NCBI GenBank assembly: GCA_036342255.1
Contig: JAZAUS010000003.1
Span: 62,001 to 126,000, forward strand
Length of the DNA stretch: 64,000 nucleotides
DNA from: RUG11198 sp036342255
Lineage (GTDB): Bacteria; Bacillota_I; Bacilli_A; RF39; UBA660
Direction: 5' to 3'
This document shows positions 43,438 through 52,801 of this stretch, piece by piece (positions within the stretch are counted from its first letter, which is position 1; each line of letters opens with the position of its first letter). The notes beneath the pieces are model-generated. The model did not search any database. It had not been told where the DNA came from and saw nothing but the letters and a program-made list of their open reading frames with translations. A program made the position numbers and the translations under genes.

Positions 43438-43639
43438 ATATTCCAAACAAATAAAAAACATATAATAGTAAAACTAATTATAAATTAATTATTAAATATT
43501 ATTTTGAAAATCAAGTCCCCTCTTCCAAATTACAAAAATTTTTATCATACTTATATAGCCCACTTATATTAATTAAATTACAAACAAAACAATATATTAA
43601 TATCAACCTATCTATAATATAAATATATAACAAGAGCCA

Positions 43640-43694
43640 AAATTTGGAATCGAAAATTAATTTTACCTATAATCATCCATCCAATTCCAAATTT
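43640..43694. repeat. 11-bp inverted repeat in the terminus gap
   Basis: AAATTTGGAAT (43640-43650) is the perfect reverse complement of ATTCCAAATTT (43684-43694), with 33 bases between. No T run follows, so it is not an obvious terminator. Whether it binds a protein is unknown. Confidence 0.55.
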
Positions 43695-43963
43695 AAAATA
43701 AAAATATTTATATAATAAATTAGATTATTTAATACATTATATTAATAAATAATATATATTATATATAAATAATTAAAAATATTTAAAAATTAAAAATTTT
43801 TTTATTAAAATTTATTTATTTAAAATTATTAATCTATTAATTACTTATAATAAAAAAGTTAATCATAAAATAATATTAAATACTAATTAATAAATATTCA
43901 AATAAATATATACAATTATATAAATAATTAATAAATAAACTTCAAAAAAAAAAGAAACATATA

Positions 43964-43991
43964 AGTTCCTATAATATATATTATGTAAACT
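43964..43991. other. dif: dif site for XerC/XerD-type chromosome dimer resolution
   Basis: The 28 bases have the 11+6+11 layout: left arm AGTTCCTATAA (43964-43974), spacer TATATA (43975-43980), right arm TTATGTAAACT (43981-43991). Compared from memory with the Bacillus subtilis dif site, the spacer and right arm are identical and the left arm differs at two positions (G for C at 2, T for G at 9). The position, in a gene-free gap exactly where gene direction flips, is what is expected of dif. Confidence 0.92.
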
Positions 43992-43997
43992 TCTATT

Positions 43998-44031
43998 AAA
44001 AAAGAAATGAAAAGTATAATATTAAATACTT
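43998..44031 (-). terminator. Terminator ending the leftward gene set
   Basis: On the minus strand, AAGTAT (44031-44026) pairs with ATACTT (44017-44012) around eight bases, followed by T-rich sequence ending in TTTTTT. It lies just right of dif. Confidence 0.55.
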
Positions 44032-44046
44032 CTCTCTTCCCTTATA

Positions 44047-45963
44047 TTATTCCCTTATATTAGATTCATTAGCAACTAAATAATCGATTAAAAATATAAT
44101 AGGTAAACAAAAGACTATAGGTAAAATATATCTAAAACTACCATTAATTGGTGAAATAACTGATGATAATAAAACCGCTATTAAAGATGTTATTGGAACT
44201 ATATACTTATTCATCTTTTTTCTTAAAATATAAAAAACACTAAATATTAAAAACCAATTATAATATGCTACATGATTAAAAAAACTAAAAAATGGTATTT
44301 TAACAAATAATAAACAAATTTTCTGATATATCTTCATATAATCTAAATGACTATCAAGATTTTTAATAACAAAATCTTCATTATTTAATCTACCATCTAC
44401 TCGCTCTATACCAAATACCTCCCCCACTTCAGGAAAAAAGTAACCATAGGTACTATTAACAAAAGCAGCCACATATAATTTAGGATACTTTCTAAAATAT
44501 TTAAAATAAACACCCCAAAAATCTTCTAACTCCTTCTCAGTTACATCTTTTCTATATGTATTTTTAACCGGATCCGCTAATCTAGTTAAATAATCAGACT
44601 TTATAGACTTATAATTAAGAACCTTATTTATAATAGCCTTATCTTCATCACTAATAGCAGCATCATTTCTATGAGCTAATCTTGCTATTTGCATAAATGG
44701 TATAGAATAAGCTTCTTTCTTATTAGTACCAGTTACTTCAAAACTAGTTAATAATATTTTATCATAAGATAAGAATAAGACTAAAGGTATAATTAAAACA
44801 ATTACTAATTTCTTCGTCTTATTATATTCATTTTTACTAACATAATAAATAATCATAGACATATAAGAAAATAATATAATAAACATAGCATTACTCTTAA
44901 TCATAAAAATTAACATAATAATAAACATAAAAAAACAAACAAAAAACTTATTCTTAATAATACTATTATAATTTCTTATAATTTGTAATAAAAACAAATT
45001 ATAAACAACAATTAAAATAGATCCTAAAGTATCCTTAATAGCAGCTATAGTATATCCAGATATTAAAGGACAAAAACAAAAATATAACAATACTAAAAAC
45101 CTTATACCAGTAGGAATTGATAATCTCTTCATATAATAAAGAATAAAAACAAAACAAGTAATAAGAATAATAGTTTGTATAATAACAAATAAAAACATAC
45201 CAAAATTATAAGAAATCATATTATGCCCTATCTTAACTATACTACCAAGTATAATAGTAAATAATACTGAATGATGCTTATTAATAATAACATTATTATT
45301 CTTTAATATAATAGCCTTAGCACTCCAACAATGAGCCCTTAAATTAAAAAATTGAGCAAGTTGATCTAAAGTATCACCACTAGCAACACCAGGATAATAC
45401 AAAGCTAATATTGGTGTCCAAGCAATAATAAATAATATAATACTAATAATAGTCTGATTTTTATCAAAAAACTTACTTAATTTACCCTTTTTTTTTGAAA
45501 AATCAATTTTTATATTCAACTTAATTATCTTGCAATATAATATATAATATATAAAGAAATATCCTAATCCAATAACAATTGACTTCACTATTTGATATGA
45601 AGGTTGAAATAAAGGCACCAAATTATCATTAATAGATAATGCCTTACCAATCATAGTAATACAAGTTAATAATAGTGAAGTCCCTATACCAATTATAATC
45701 TGTTTCTTAGATAAATGTTCTTTAAATACACGATATACAAAACTAAATACAAATAAAAATAATAAAGACCATTTTATATCAAATTCTTCAAAGGAATTAT
45801 AAACATTAACAATAGCTTGATATAATTTATTAGGATTATCATAATAAACACCTTTAGATACCTCAAATTTAACTATAAAAGGAATAATTATAAAAACACT
45901 AACAATAATAGAAAATAACAACGTATTTAACTTAACATAAAAATCATCATTTTTCTTCTTCAT
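44047..45963 (-). CDS. DUF6020-like polytopic membrane protein
   Basis: This 638-residue protein has about a dozen hydrophobic segments. An N-terminal block is followed by FIIAWTPILALYYPGVASGDTLDQ (the Y-P-G-x-x-x-x-D-T pattern), then NKHHSVLFTIILG and YTIAAIKDTLGS. This set of motifs, with Asp in the first loop and a H-x-P/H-H segment, resembles DUF6020 and related GT-C glycosyltransferase-like proteins that work on lipid-linked sugars at the outer membrane face. A long outer loop (about 430-520) precedes the last spans. It overlaps mutS by one base (TAATG). The enzymatic role is inferred from the fold type only. Confidence 0.75.
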   Translation of the reverse strand: MKKKNDDFYVKLNTLLFSIIVSVFIIIPFIVKFEVSKGVYYDNPNKLYQAIVNVYNSFEEFDIKWSLLFLFVFSFVYRVFKEHLSKKQIIIGIGTSLLLTCITMIGKALSINDNLVPLFQPSYQIVKSIVIGLGYFFIYYILYCKIIKLNIKIDFSKKKGKLSKFFDKNQTIISIILFIIAWTPILALYYPGVASGDTLDQLAQFFNLRAHCWSAKAIILKNNNVIINKHHSVLFTIILGSIVKIGHNMISYNFGMFLFVIIQTIILITCFVFILYYMKRLSIPTGIRFLVLLYFCFCPLISGYTIAAIKDTLGSILIVVYNLFLLQIIRNYNSIIKNKFFVCFFMFIIMLIFMIKSNAMFIILFSYMSMIIYYVSKNEYNKTKKLVIVLIIPLVLFLSYDKILLTSFEVTGTNKKEAYSIPFMQIARLAHRNDAAISDEDKAIINKVLNYKSIKSDYLTRLADPVKNTYRKDVTEKELEDFWGVYFKYFRKYPKLYVAAFVNSTYGYFFPEVGEVFGIERVDGRLNNEDFVIKNLDSHLDYMKIYQKICLLFVKIPFFSFFNHVAYYNWFLIFSVFYILRKKMNKYIVPITSLIAVLLSSVISPINGSFRYILPIVFCLPIIFLIDYLVANESNIRE

Positions 45964-48506
45964 TATTTCAACTTCTCCTTCAACTCATATAATAAATTTA
46001 AAGCTTTTATAGGACTCAATTCAAGTACATTTGTTTTTCTTAATATTTCTTCAATTTCACTCTTCTTACTAATTATATCAAGAGGTAAAGTAGTTTGAAT
46101 AGAAATTTCCTTAGGATTTTTATTAATATTTTTTTCTTCATATGTAGATAAAATTGTAGATGCTCTAGTAATAACTTCCGTTGGTAAACCAGCTAATTTA
46201 GCAACATTGATACCATAACTTTTATCAACTGCCCCATCTTCAACTTTATGTAAAAATATTATATCCTCTCCATCTTCAGTGGCAGATACATGTTTATTCT
46301 TCAAATGCCTAAGATCATGCTCAAGACTAGTTAATTCATGGTAATGTGTAGAAAACAAAGTCTTGCAACCAATCATATCATGAGTATATTCAAGAATAGC
46401 TTGAGCTAAACTCATTCCATCATAAGTAGCAGTTCCCCTACCCAATTCATCAAATAAAATTAAACTATTTTTCGTAGCATTAGTAATAGCATTTGAAGCT
46501 TCTATCATCTCAACCATAAAAGTAGATTCTCCACTAACTAAATCATCACTAGCACCTATCCTCGTAAAGATTTGGTCAAAAATAGGAATTTTAGCCTCTT
46601 TAGCAGGCACAAAACAACCTATCTGTGTCATTACAGCTATAATACCCAATTGACGCATATATGTACTTTTACCAGCCATATTAGGCCCTGTTATTAATAA
46701 AGTAGAAACACCATTATCCATTATTATATCATTAGGTACATATTCATCTTGTATAACCCTCTCTACAACCGGATGCCTAGAAGCTATTAATTTTATACTA
46801 TGATCAAGCGTTAATGAAGGTCTAACATAATTATATTTCTCACTAACTAAAGTAAAGCTCTGTAACACATCTATTTCACTAATAACCTTAGCAACATTCT
46901 GTAATTTAGGAATAAATTTCTTTGTTTTTTCCCTTATTTGATTAAATAACTCATATTCTAAATTAATTATTTTCTCTTCAGCAGATAATATCATATCCTC
47001 TTTTTCTTTTAAGACATTAGTAATATATCTCTCACAATTAGCTAAGGTTTGTTTTCTAATATATCCCATCTCAGGCTTAACTTGTGAAATAGCACTCTTA
47101 CTAACCTCTATATAATAACCAAAAACTTTATTAAAACCAACTTTTAAATTCTTTATACCCGTTCTATCTCTTTCTTCTAACTCAAATTTACTAATAAAAT
47201 CTTTACCACCACTTCTTAAATCTTTCAATTCATCCAATTCACTAGAATATCCATCCTTTATAAGATATCCTTCTTTTAAACCAATTGGTGGTTCCTCATA
47301 TATAGCTTTATCTAATAATTCATATAATTGTTTTAAAGGATCTATATCATAATAAAAATCTATAGTTTTAAGCATCTCTTTAATAGTAGGTAGTACTTTT
47401 AAAGAATTCTTTAATTGTAATAAATCTCTAGCATTAGCATTACCCAATGCCACTCTACCAGACAATCTTTCTAAATCATATATTTCATATAAAGCCCTTC
47501 TCAAATCTTCACACAAAATAAATTCTTCCCTTAATTTATCAATAACATTATATCTTTTTTCAATTTTTTTCTTCTCTTTTAATGGAGATTCAATCCATTG
47601 TCTTAACTTCCTACTCCCCATAGCTGTCTTAGTATTATCCAATAACCATAACAAAGAATAATTCCTACCCTGTAATCTCATACTTTCAGTTAATTCTAAA
47701 TTCTTCTTTGTATGAATATCCATCTTTAAGAAATTATCATCTTCATTTATAATTACTTTTTGCAGATGACTTAAAGTCCTTTTCTGATCAACAGTTAAAT
47801 AATATAACAAATGATTAATAGCAGTTATATATCTCAAATCACTAATATGTCTATAACAAAAACTATATTCATCACCATCAATTATATTATCAGATATAGT
47901 AACAGTTATCTTATATTTATCTCTTAAAATTTTTATAATATTAGGACTAATAATTGAATTAACAATAACTTCACTCAAATTAAATGATAATACTTGATTA
48001 ATTAATTTATCTATATCATGAATAATAATTTCAGAATATATTTCTCCCGTCGTAATATCCGTATATACAATAGCATAACAATATTCATAATCATAAATAC
48101 TACCAATATAATTATTAGTTTTCTCATCTAAACTACCAGCATCTATGATAGTACCAGATGATATTACTTCCGTAACATCCCTTTTAACAATTCCTTTACT
48201 ATTCTTAGGATCCTCTAATTGCTCACAAATAGCTACTTTATAGCCTTTTTTAACTAATCTATCTATATATATATCAGCAGAATGATGTGGAACACCACAC
48301 ATAGGAACTCTTTCATCTAACCCAGCATTACGCCCAGTTAAAGTTAATTCTAATTCATGACTAACTAACTCAGCATCTTCAAAAAACATCTCATAAAAGT
48401 CACCTAATCTATAAAATAATATAATATCTTTATATTTATCTTTTAATTCCACATAATGCCTCATCATAGGAGCTAATTTATTTCTATCTACATCACTTAA
48501 CTTCAT
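45963..48506 (-). CDS. mutS: DNA mismatch repair protein MutS
   Basis: MutS recognises mismatches and starts repair. I start at ATG 48506, preceded by AAGGTGAGA; TTG 48509 is in frame but less likely. The mismatch-binding Phe-x-Glu is in LGDFYEMFF. Walker A is TGPNMAGKST, then DDLVSGESTFMVEM, Walker B LILFDELGRGT and the switch FSTHYHEL. Length 847 is normal. mutL, usually next to mutS, is not in this window; instead the downstream partner is the DUF6020-like gene. Confidence 0.96.
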   Translation of the reverse strand: MKLSDVDRNKLAPMMRHYVELKDKYKDIILFYRLGDFYEMFFEDAELVSHELELTLTGRNAGLDERVPMCGVPHHSADIYIDRLVKKGYKVAICEQLEDPKNSKGIVKRDVTEVISSGTIIDAGSLDEKTNNYIGSIYDYEYCYAIVYTDITTGEIYSEIIIHDIDKLINQVLSFNLSEVIVNSIISPNIIKILRDKYKITVTISDNIIDGDEYSFCYRHISDLRYITAINHLLYYLTVDQKRTLSHLQKVIINEDDNFLKMDIHTKKNLELTESMRLQGRNYSLLWLLDNTKTAMGSRKLRQWIESPLKEKKKIEKRYNVIDKLREEFILCEDLRRALYEIYDLERLSGRVALGNANARDLLQLKNSLKVLPTIKEMLKTIDFYYDIDPLKQLYELLDKAIYEEPPIGLKEGYLIKDGYSSELDELKDLRSGGKDFISKFELEERDRTGIKNLKVGFNKVFGYYIEVSKSAISQVKPEMGYIRKQTLANCERYITNVLKEKEDMILSAEEKIINLEYELFNQIREKTKKFIPKLQNVAKVISEIDVLQSFTLVSEKYNYVRPSLTLDHSIKLIASRHPVVERVIQDEYVPNDIIMDNGVSTLLITGPNMAGKSTYMRQLGIIAVMTQIGCFVPAKEAKIPIFDQIFTRIGASDDLVSGESTFMVEMIEASNAITNATKNSLILFDELGRGTATYDGMSLAQAILEYTHDMIGCKTLFSTHYHELTSLEHDLRHLKNKHVSATEDGEDIIFLHKVEDGAVDKSYGINVAKLAGLPTEVITRASTILSTYEEKNINKNPKEISIQTTLPLDIISKKSEIEEILRKTNVLELSPIKALNLLYELKEKLK

Positions 48507-48601
48507 CAATTCTCACCTTATCTATACTTATTTATTATAACAAAATATTATCATTTTAGAATAAGTTTACCTATTTGTTTACATATTTTATCTATAACCA
48601 T

Positions 48602-48630
48602 AAAAAAAGAAGAATTATATTCTTCTTTTT
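48602..48630 (-). terminator. Terminator of the 871-residue unknown gene
   Basis: AAAAAGAAGAAT (48604-48615) pairs with 48619-48630 around three bases; on the minus strand a T run follows. Confidence 0.85.
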
Positions 48631-51245
48631 TAATTATTATTTTCCAATTTTAAAGATTTTATAGAAGTATTATTCATATATTTAGATAAATCAATTTCAT
48701 TAGTCATATATCTCTTTAGAATCAAATTATAAATTCTTAAATCAAATGGTAATCTTTTATCTTTAATAAATAATAAAACAGCATCTTTTACTTCATCAGA
48801 AATAGTAACATTATTAATAGTTCTCTTCTCATTATAAACATCTCTAATATTTAATGGTGTAACATTATTTATATTCTGTAAGAAATTAACAATCTTAACA
48901 TAATCAGCATGATTAACAGTTTTATATTTATTAACTAAATCAAGAAAATCATTAGGCGTCAATTTAGTATATAAATAATAATCTAAAATATCAAAACTAC
49001 GTCTTTTATTATCTATTACAACAACACCATTAACAATAGCATTCATAATAACATCTATCTTCTTCTGAATAATTAAAAATCTCTTACTCTTTTCATGATT
49101 CTTCTTTATTAAATATTCCTCAAATAATTCAGGACAAATAGACTTAACATAACTCTTAGCATAAACAAAATCACGTTCATTAATCTTAGTTCTATCCACA
49201 TAAACATTATTAGCATAAGAACTACTATTAAGATAATCTTTAATCATATTAATACACATAACATGTTCATGATTTATAAAATCATAATATAAATTACTAT
49301 CATAATATAATAAAATATTAGCTAATCTATCATACTCTTTACTTATATTCTTAATACCATTACGTTTAGCATAAAAAACAAAACATACATCTTTACTATT
49401 AATATAATCAACAGCAAAATTAATATCTTCTCTTAAATTATAAATACGCTTATCTTTATCAAATTTTTGTTTTATTTGCTTAACTTCAGTTTTTAAATCT
49501 GGCATTTTCTTTAAAGCATCTTCCATACATTTATCAAATAATAAATCTATAAAATCATACTTCTTAACTATTTCTTCATATAAGTTAATATTTTCATTAT
49601 TTTTCAATAAATTACTAAACTCTTTTAATAAATCCAAACTAACTTTATCACTAATAATCTTATAAGTATCTAAATTATTTCTTAAAGCCTTATAATGTTT
49701 ATCATCTTGAGCATATTTAGATAAAACTTTAATTTTTCTATCATCAAAATTCTTAATTATTTTCTTCTCAGTATTCATAATATTATTAAGAATATCCTTA
49801 GATAAATTATTAAGACTTATATCATCACTAGAAATATATTTATTAATAATATAATTACTTAGCTTAACACCTGTATCTTCATATAACCTAACATTAGTAA
49901 CATGTTTCCTAAAAGAATATGAATTATCAGCAAGCCAATTAATCTTATTTAATACAGATACACCCCTTTTAGGATTTTCAAGACAATATTTATAAACATG
50001 ATATATTAAATCGTCATCTTCAAGTGATATATTATTATCTTCCATTAATTTTAATAATAAATCTTTATTATCATTTTTAATTAAACGTCTAGTTCTACTA
50101 TAATGATTAGCATTTAGAAAATTACTAGAATCTTCTACTATTCTCTTACCATAATTACCTAAATTTTCTAAATTATGCTTATGAAAAATTAAATCTTTAT
50201 AATTTTCTAAATCTAATACATAATATAATATAGCTTTATCTAACTTATCCACACCAAAAACCTTAACAAATTTATTATTCATATAATTATTATTATAATA
50301 CTCAATAAATTCATCTTCAGTAGGTATATAATTATTATAATAATTATCAATCATATAACTATTATAAATTCTCTTAATATAATTCTTAATACTACTATTA
50401 TTAGTATTTAACTTATTATCACTTAGTAAATCTAAAACATTTCTAATCTTCTTATAATTATATAAATTATTTCTCTCTAAAAACTCAACAAAACTATATA
50501 TATCTTTATCATAAAAATGTTTATCAGTATCCCTACCAGTATAAACTCTTAATAGTTCTCTATCAGTTTTAGTACTATTATTTAAATAATTATTATATCT
50601 AGTATTAAAATCTTCCTTATTATCATTATTATCAATATAATATTCATATAATCTAAGATCTAAAAGATTATTTTTAAGAAGTTTATAATCATCATTTTGA
50701 ACATAATCACGTAAAATAGATAATAATATATCTTTATCTGCTCCACATAGATTAATATTATTATTACGAGCAACAGCTAAAAGACTATTCTTAGGTAATT
50801 CATTAGCAATCAAACTAGTATAAAAACTTTTACAATCTAAATCATTATATAAAGTCAAAACATTACTAAGCATTTTTTCAGCTATTTCATAATTTTCCAT
50901 ATTTAAGTGACAACTAATTAAAGACTCATAAATAATAAATAAATATAAGATATCATAATTATCCTTATTATTATAAGATTTATCTTTAAAATTAACTAAT
51001 TTATTATATAAATCTGAATCGTAACTAGTTTCAACAAACAATTCATCTAAATCTAATTCTTTATCAAAATAATCCAATAATAAATCATTAAGATCCTGAA
51101 GTGATAATTCCTCCTTATCTAAAATATTTTTAACTCTTTCTTTTTCATCTTTATCATCAATATGAGCTAATATATATTTAATAACAGATCTCCTAATAAT
51201 ACTAAGTTCACTCATAAGACGACTAACTATAAGATTATTATTCAT
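48630..51245 (-). CDS. Large cytosolic protein of unknown function, paralogue of the gene at 52802
   Basis: I start at ATG 51245 (AGAGGGGGG upstream); ATG 51281 in frame is within the promoter. The 871-residue product is highly charged, Asn/Lys/Asp/Tyr-rich and probably all helical, with no signal or membrane segment. Its last 400 residues align with the whole 406-residue protein from 52802, for example RRSFDILDYYLYTKLTPNDF against KRKYDFLDYNFATDLTINEF, and MTNEIDLSKY against LTDELNLDN. The N-terminal 470 residues are unique here. I know no family and see no catalytic motif. The strong promoter suggests real expression. Confidence 0.75.
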   Translation of the reverse strand: MNNNLIVSRLMSELSIIRRSVIKYILAHIDDKDEKERVKNILDKEELSLQDLNDLLLDYFDKELDLDELFVETSYDSDLYNKLVNFKDKSYNNKDNYDILYLFIIYESLISCHLNMENYEIAEKMLSNVLTLYNDLDCKSFYTSLIANELPKNSLLAVARNNNINLCGADKDILLSILRDYVQNDDYKLLKNNLLDLRLYEYYIDNNDNKEDFNTRYNNYLNNSTKTDRELLRVYTGRDTDKHFYDKDIYSFVEFLERNNLYNYKKIRNVLDLLSDNKLNTNNSSIKNYIKRIYNSYMIDNYYNNYIPTEDEFIEYYNNNYMNNKFVKVFGVDKLDKAILYYVLDLENYKDLIFHKHNLENLGNYGKRIVEDSSNFLNANHYSRTRRLIKNDNKDLLLKLMEDNNISLEDDDLIYHVYKYCLENPKRGVSVLNKINWLADNSYSFRKHVTNVRLYEDTGVKLSNYIINKYISSDDISLNNLSKDILNNIMNTEKKIIKNFDDRKIKVLSKYAQDDKHYKALRNNLDTYKIISDKVSLDLLKEFSNLLKNNENINLYEEIVKKYDFIDLLFDKCMEDALKKMPDLKTEVKQIKQKFDKDKRIYNLREDINFAVDYINSKDVCFVFYAKRNGIKNISKEYDRLANILLYYDSNLYYDFINHEHVMCINMIKDYLNSSSYANNVYVDRTKINERDFVYAKSYVKSICPELFEEYLIKKNHEKSKRFLIIQKKIDVIMNAIVNGVVVIDNKRRSFDILDYYLYTKLTPNDFLDLVNKYKTVNHADYVKIVNFLQNINNVTPLNIRDVYNEKRTINNVTISDEVKDAVLLFIKDKRLPFDLRIYNLILKRYMTNEIDLSKYMNNTSIKSLKLENNN

Positions 51246-51271
51246 AATAACCCCCCTCTCAATTGGCCTAT

Positions 51272-51300
51272 ATACTAACATATAATGATATAATTGTCAA
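51272..51300 (-). promoter_or_regulatory. Promoter of the 871-residue unknown gene
   Basis: On the minus strand, TTGACA (51300-51295), 17 bases, TAGTAT (51277-51272). The in-frame ATG at 51281 lies between these elements and so cannot be the start. Confidence 0.75.
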
Positions 51301-51313
51301 CTATTTGTTTATC

Positions 51314-51344
51314 AAAAAAGAAGAATCTATAAACATTCTTCTTT
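51314..51344 (-). terminator. Terminator of the phosphomannomutase gene
   Basis: AAAGAAGAAT (51344-51335, minus) pairs with 51326-51317 around an 8-base loop containing the stop codon; a T run follows on the minus strand. Confidence 0.8.
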
Positions 51345-52709
51345 ATATTTATCAATTAATTTTAAAAATTCATCTTGAATTAATTTTAGCCTATTTTCAT
51401 CTTTTGATTCAAACCTACACGTAATATTAGGCCCTGTATTTGATGCTCTTACTAAAGCAGAACCATCATCAAAAAATACCTTAACTCCATCAATAGTAAG
51501 TATATTATAATTTTTACTAGTAGCATATTCTTTAATTTTATCAATAACAGTAAATTTAATTTCATCAGGAGTAGCTATTTTAATCTCAGGAGTACTATAA
51601 TATTTAACAATACTATCAATCATACTACTCATACTATTATTATCTTTAGTTAATATTTCAATTATTCTTAAAGAAGCATAAATACCATCATCATAACCAT
51701 TAAAACGATCTCTAAAGAAAACATGACCAGATAATTCACCACCAAATGGATAATTACCTTCATAACTCTTAGCTTTTGTATAAGAATTACCCGTCCTATA
51801 AAATTCATTAGCTACACCTAATTTATCTAATTCCTCTTTTAAAGCTAAGCTACATTTAACATCATAAAAAGTCTTTTTTTCAACATTTTCTTTAACCAAA
51901 CTTTTCCAAATAACAACCATTACTTTATCTATATCAATAAAACGTCCCTTATCATCAATAACACCAACTCTATCTCCATCTCCATCATAAGCAACACCAA
52001 TATCAGCCTTAGTTTCAAGTACTTTTGCTTTTAATAATTCTAAATTAGCTTCTACAGCAGGATCAGGATGATGATTAGGAAAATCAGCATTACTATCATT
52101 AAATAAAGGTATAAGATCTAATCTATCTCTAAATCTATCAAATATATCATCAGCAACTATCGAAGTAGTCCCATTACCACAATCATATACAACTTTTATT
52201 CTTCTATCTCCCATAATAGTACTATTAATAATCATATTTATATAATCATCTTTAATATCTGCTTCTGTAACAGTACCAATTTTATCAAGTTTCTTAAAAT
52301 TATTATTAACAATAATATCATATAATTCAACAGTAGCACTTCCAGAAGCATTATAAATACCATTATAAGAGAATTTAAATCCATTATCATCTTTAGGATT
52401 ATGCGAAGCCGTAATCATAATCCCACATTTAACATTTAATAAATCCCAGCCATAATAATACATAGGAGTTGTAACTAATCCTAAATCTACAACATCAACA
52501 CCACATTCCGTAATACCCATAATTAAATTTTTACTAATAATAGGAGAACTATGCCTATTATCATGACCAACTAAAGTCTTAGTACTACCCTGTTCTATTA
52601 ATTTAGTAGCAAATGCTTTACCAATCAAATAAGATATCTCTTCATTTATATCCTTACCATAGACTCCTCTTATATCATATTCACGAAACATATACTTATT
52701 AAGTTCCAT
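51327..52709 (-). CDS. Phosphomannomutase/phosphoglucomutase
   Basis: An alpha-D-phosphohexomutase of 460 residues, interconverting hexose 1- and 6-phosphates for wall and sugar-nucleotide synthesis. The catalytic Ser loop is TASHNPKDDNG (about 98-108), the metal loop DGDGDRVG (about 239-246), the sugar loop GGELSGHVFF, and the phosphate loop VRASNTGPN near the C-terminus. The opening FREYDIRGVYG is typical of ManB/AlgC-type enzymes rather than GlmM. It has its own promoter and terminator and is flanked by the two paralogous unknown genes. Confidence 0.93.
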   Translation of the reverse strand: MELNKYMFREYDIRGVYGKDINEEISYLIGKAFATKLIEQGSTKTLVGHDNRHSSPIISKNLIMGITECGVDVVDLGLVTTPMYYYGWDLLNVKCGIMITASHNPKDDNGFKFSYNGIYNASGSATVELYDIIVNNNFKKLDKIGTVTEADIKDDYINMIINSTIMGDRRIKVVYDCGNGTTSIVADDIFDRFRDRLDLIPLFNDSNADFPNHHPDPAVEANLELLKAKVLETKADIGVAYDGDGDRVGVIDDKGRFIDIDKVMVVIWKSLVKENVEKKTFYDVKCSLALKEELDKLGVANEFYRTGNSYTKAKSYEGNYPFGGELSGHVFFRDRFNGYDDGIYASLRIIEILTKDNNSMSSMIDSIVKYYSTPEIKIATPDEIKFTVIDKIKEYATSKNYNILTIDGVKVFFDDGSALVRASNTGPNITCRFESKDENRLKLIQDEFLKLIDKYKEECL

Positions 52710-52731
52710 AACATACCTTCTTTCTATTTAG

Positions 52732-52760
52732 AGTATATCAAAAGTTTTAACCTAATACAA
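52732..52760 (-). promoter_or_regulatory. Promoter of the phosphomannomutase gene
   Basis: On the minus strand, TTGTAT (52760-52755), 17 bases, TATACT (52737-52732), 23 bases before the ATG at 52709. Confidence 0.6.
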
Positions 52761-52763
52761 GTA

Positions 52764-52797
52764 TAAAAATAAAGAACATATTACAAATATGTTCTTT
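52764..52797 (-). terminator. Terminator of the 406-residue unknown gene
   Basis: AAAGAACATAT (52771-52781) and its complement at 52787-52797 form an 11-bp stem with a 5-base loop; on the minus strand a T-rich tail follows. Confidence 0.8.
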
Positions 52798-52801
52798 ATT
52801 T

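Larger units (their letters stand above)
43438..44046. other. Gene-free, extremely AT-rich replication terminus region
   Basis: About 610 bases without a credible gene on either strand, between the last rightward gene and the first leftward gene. It holds an inverted repeat at 43640-43694, long A/T tracts at about 43735-43945, the dif site at 43964-43991 and a terminator for the leftward genes at 43998-44031. The convergence of gene direction here, with dif, marks the likely terminus of chromosome replication. Confidence 0.8.
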
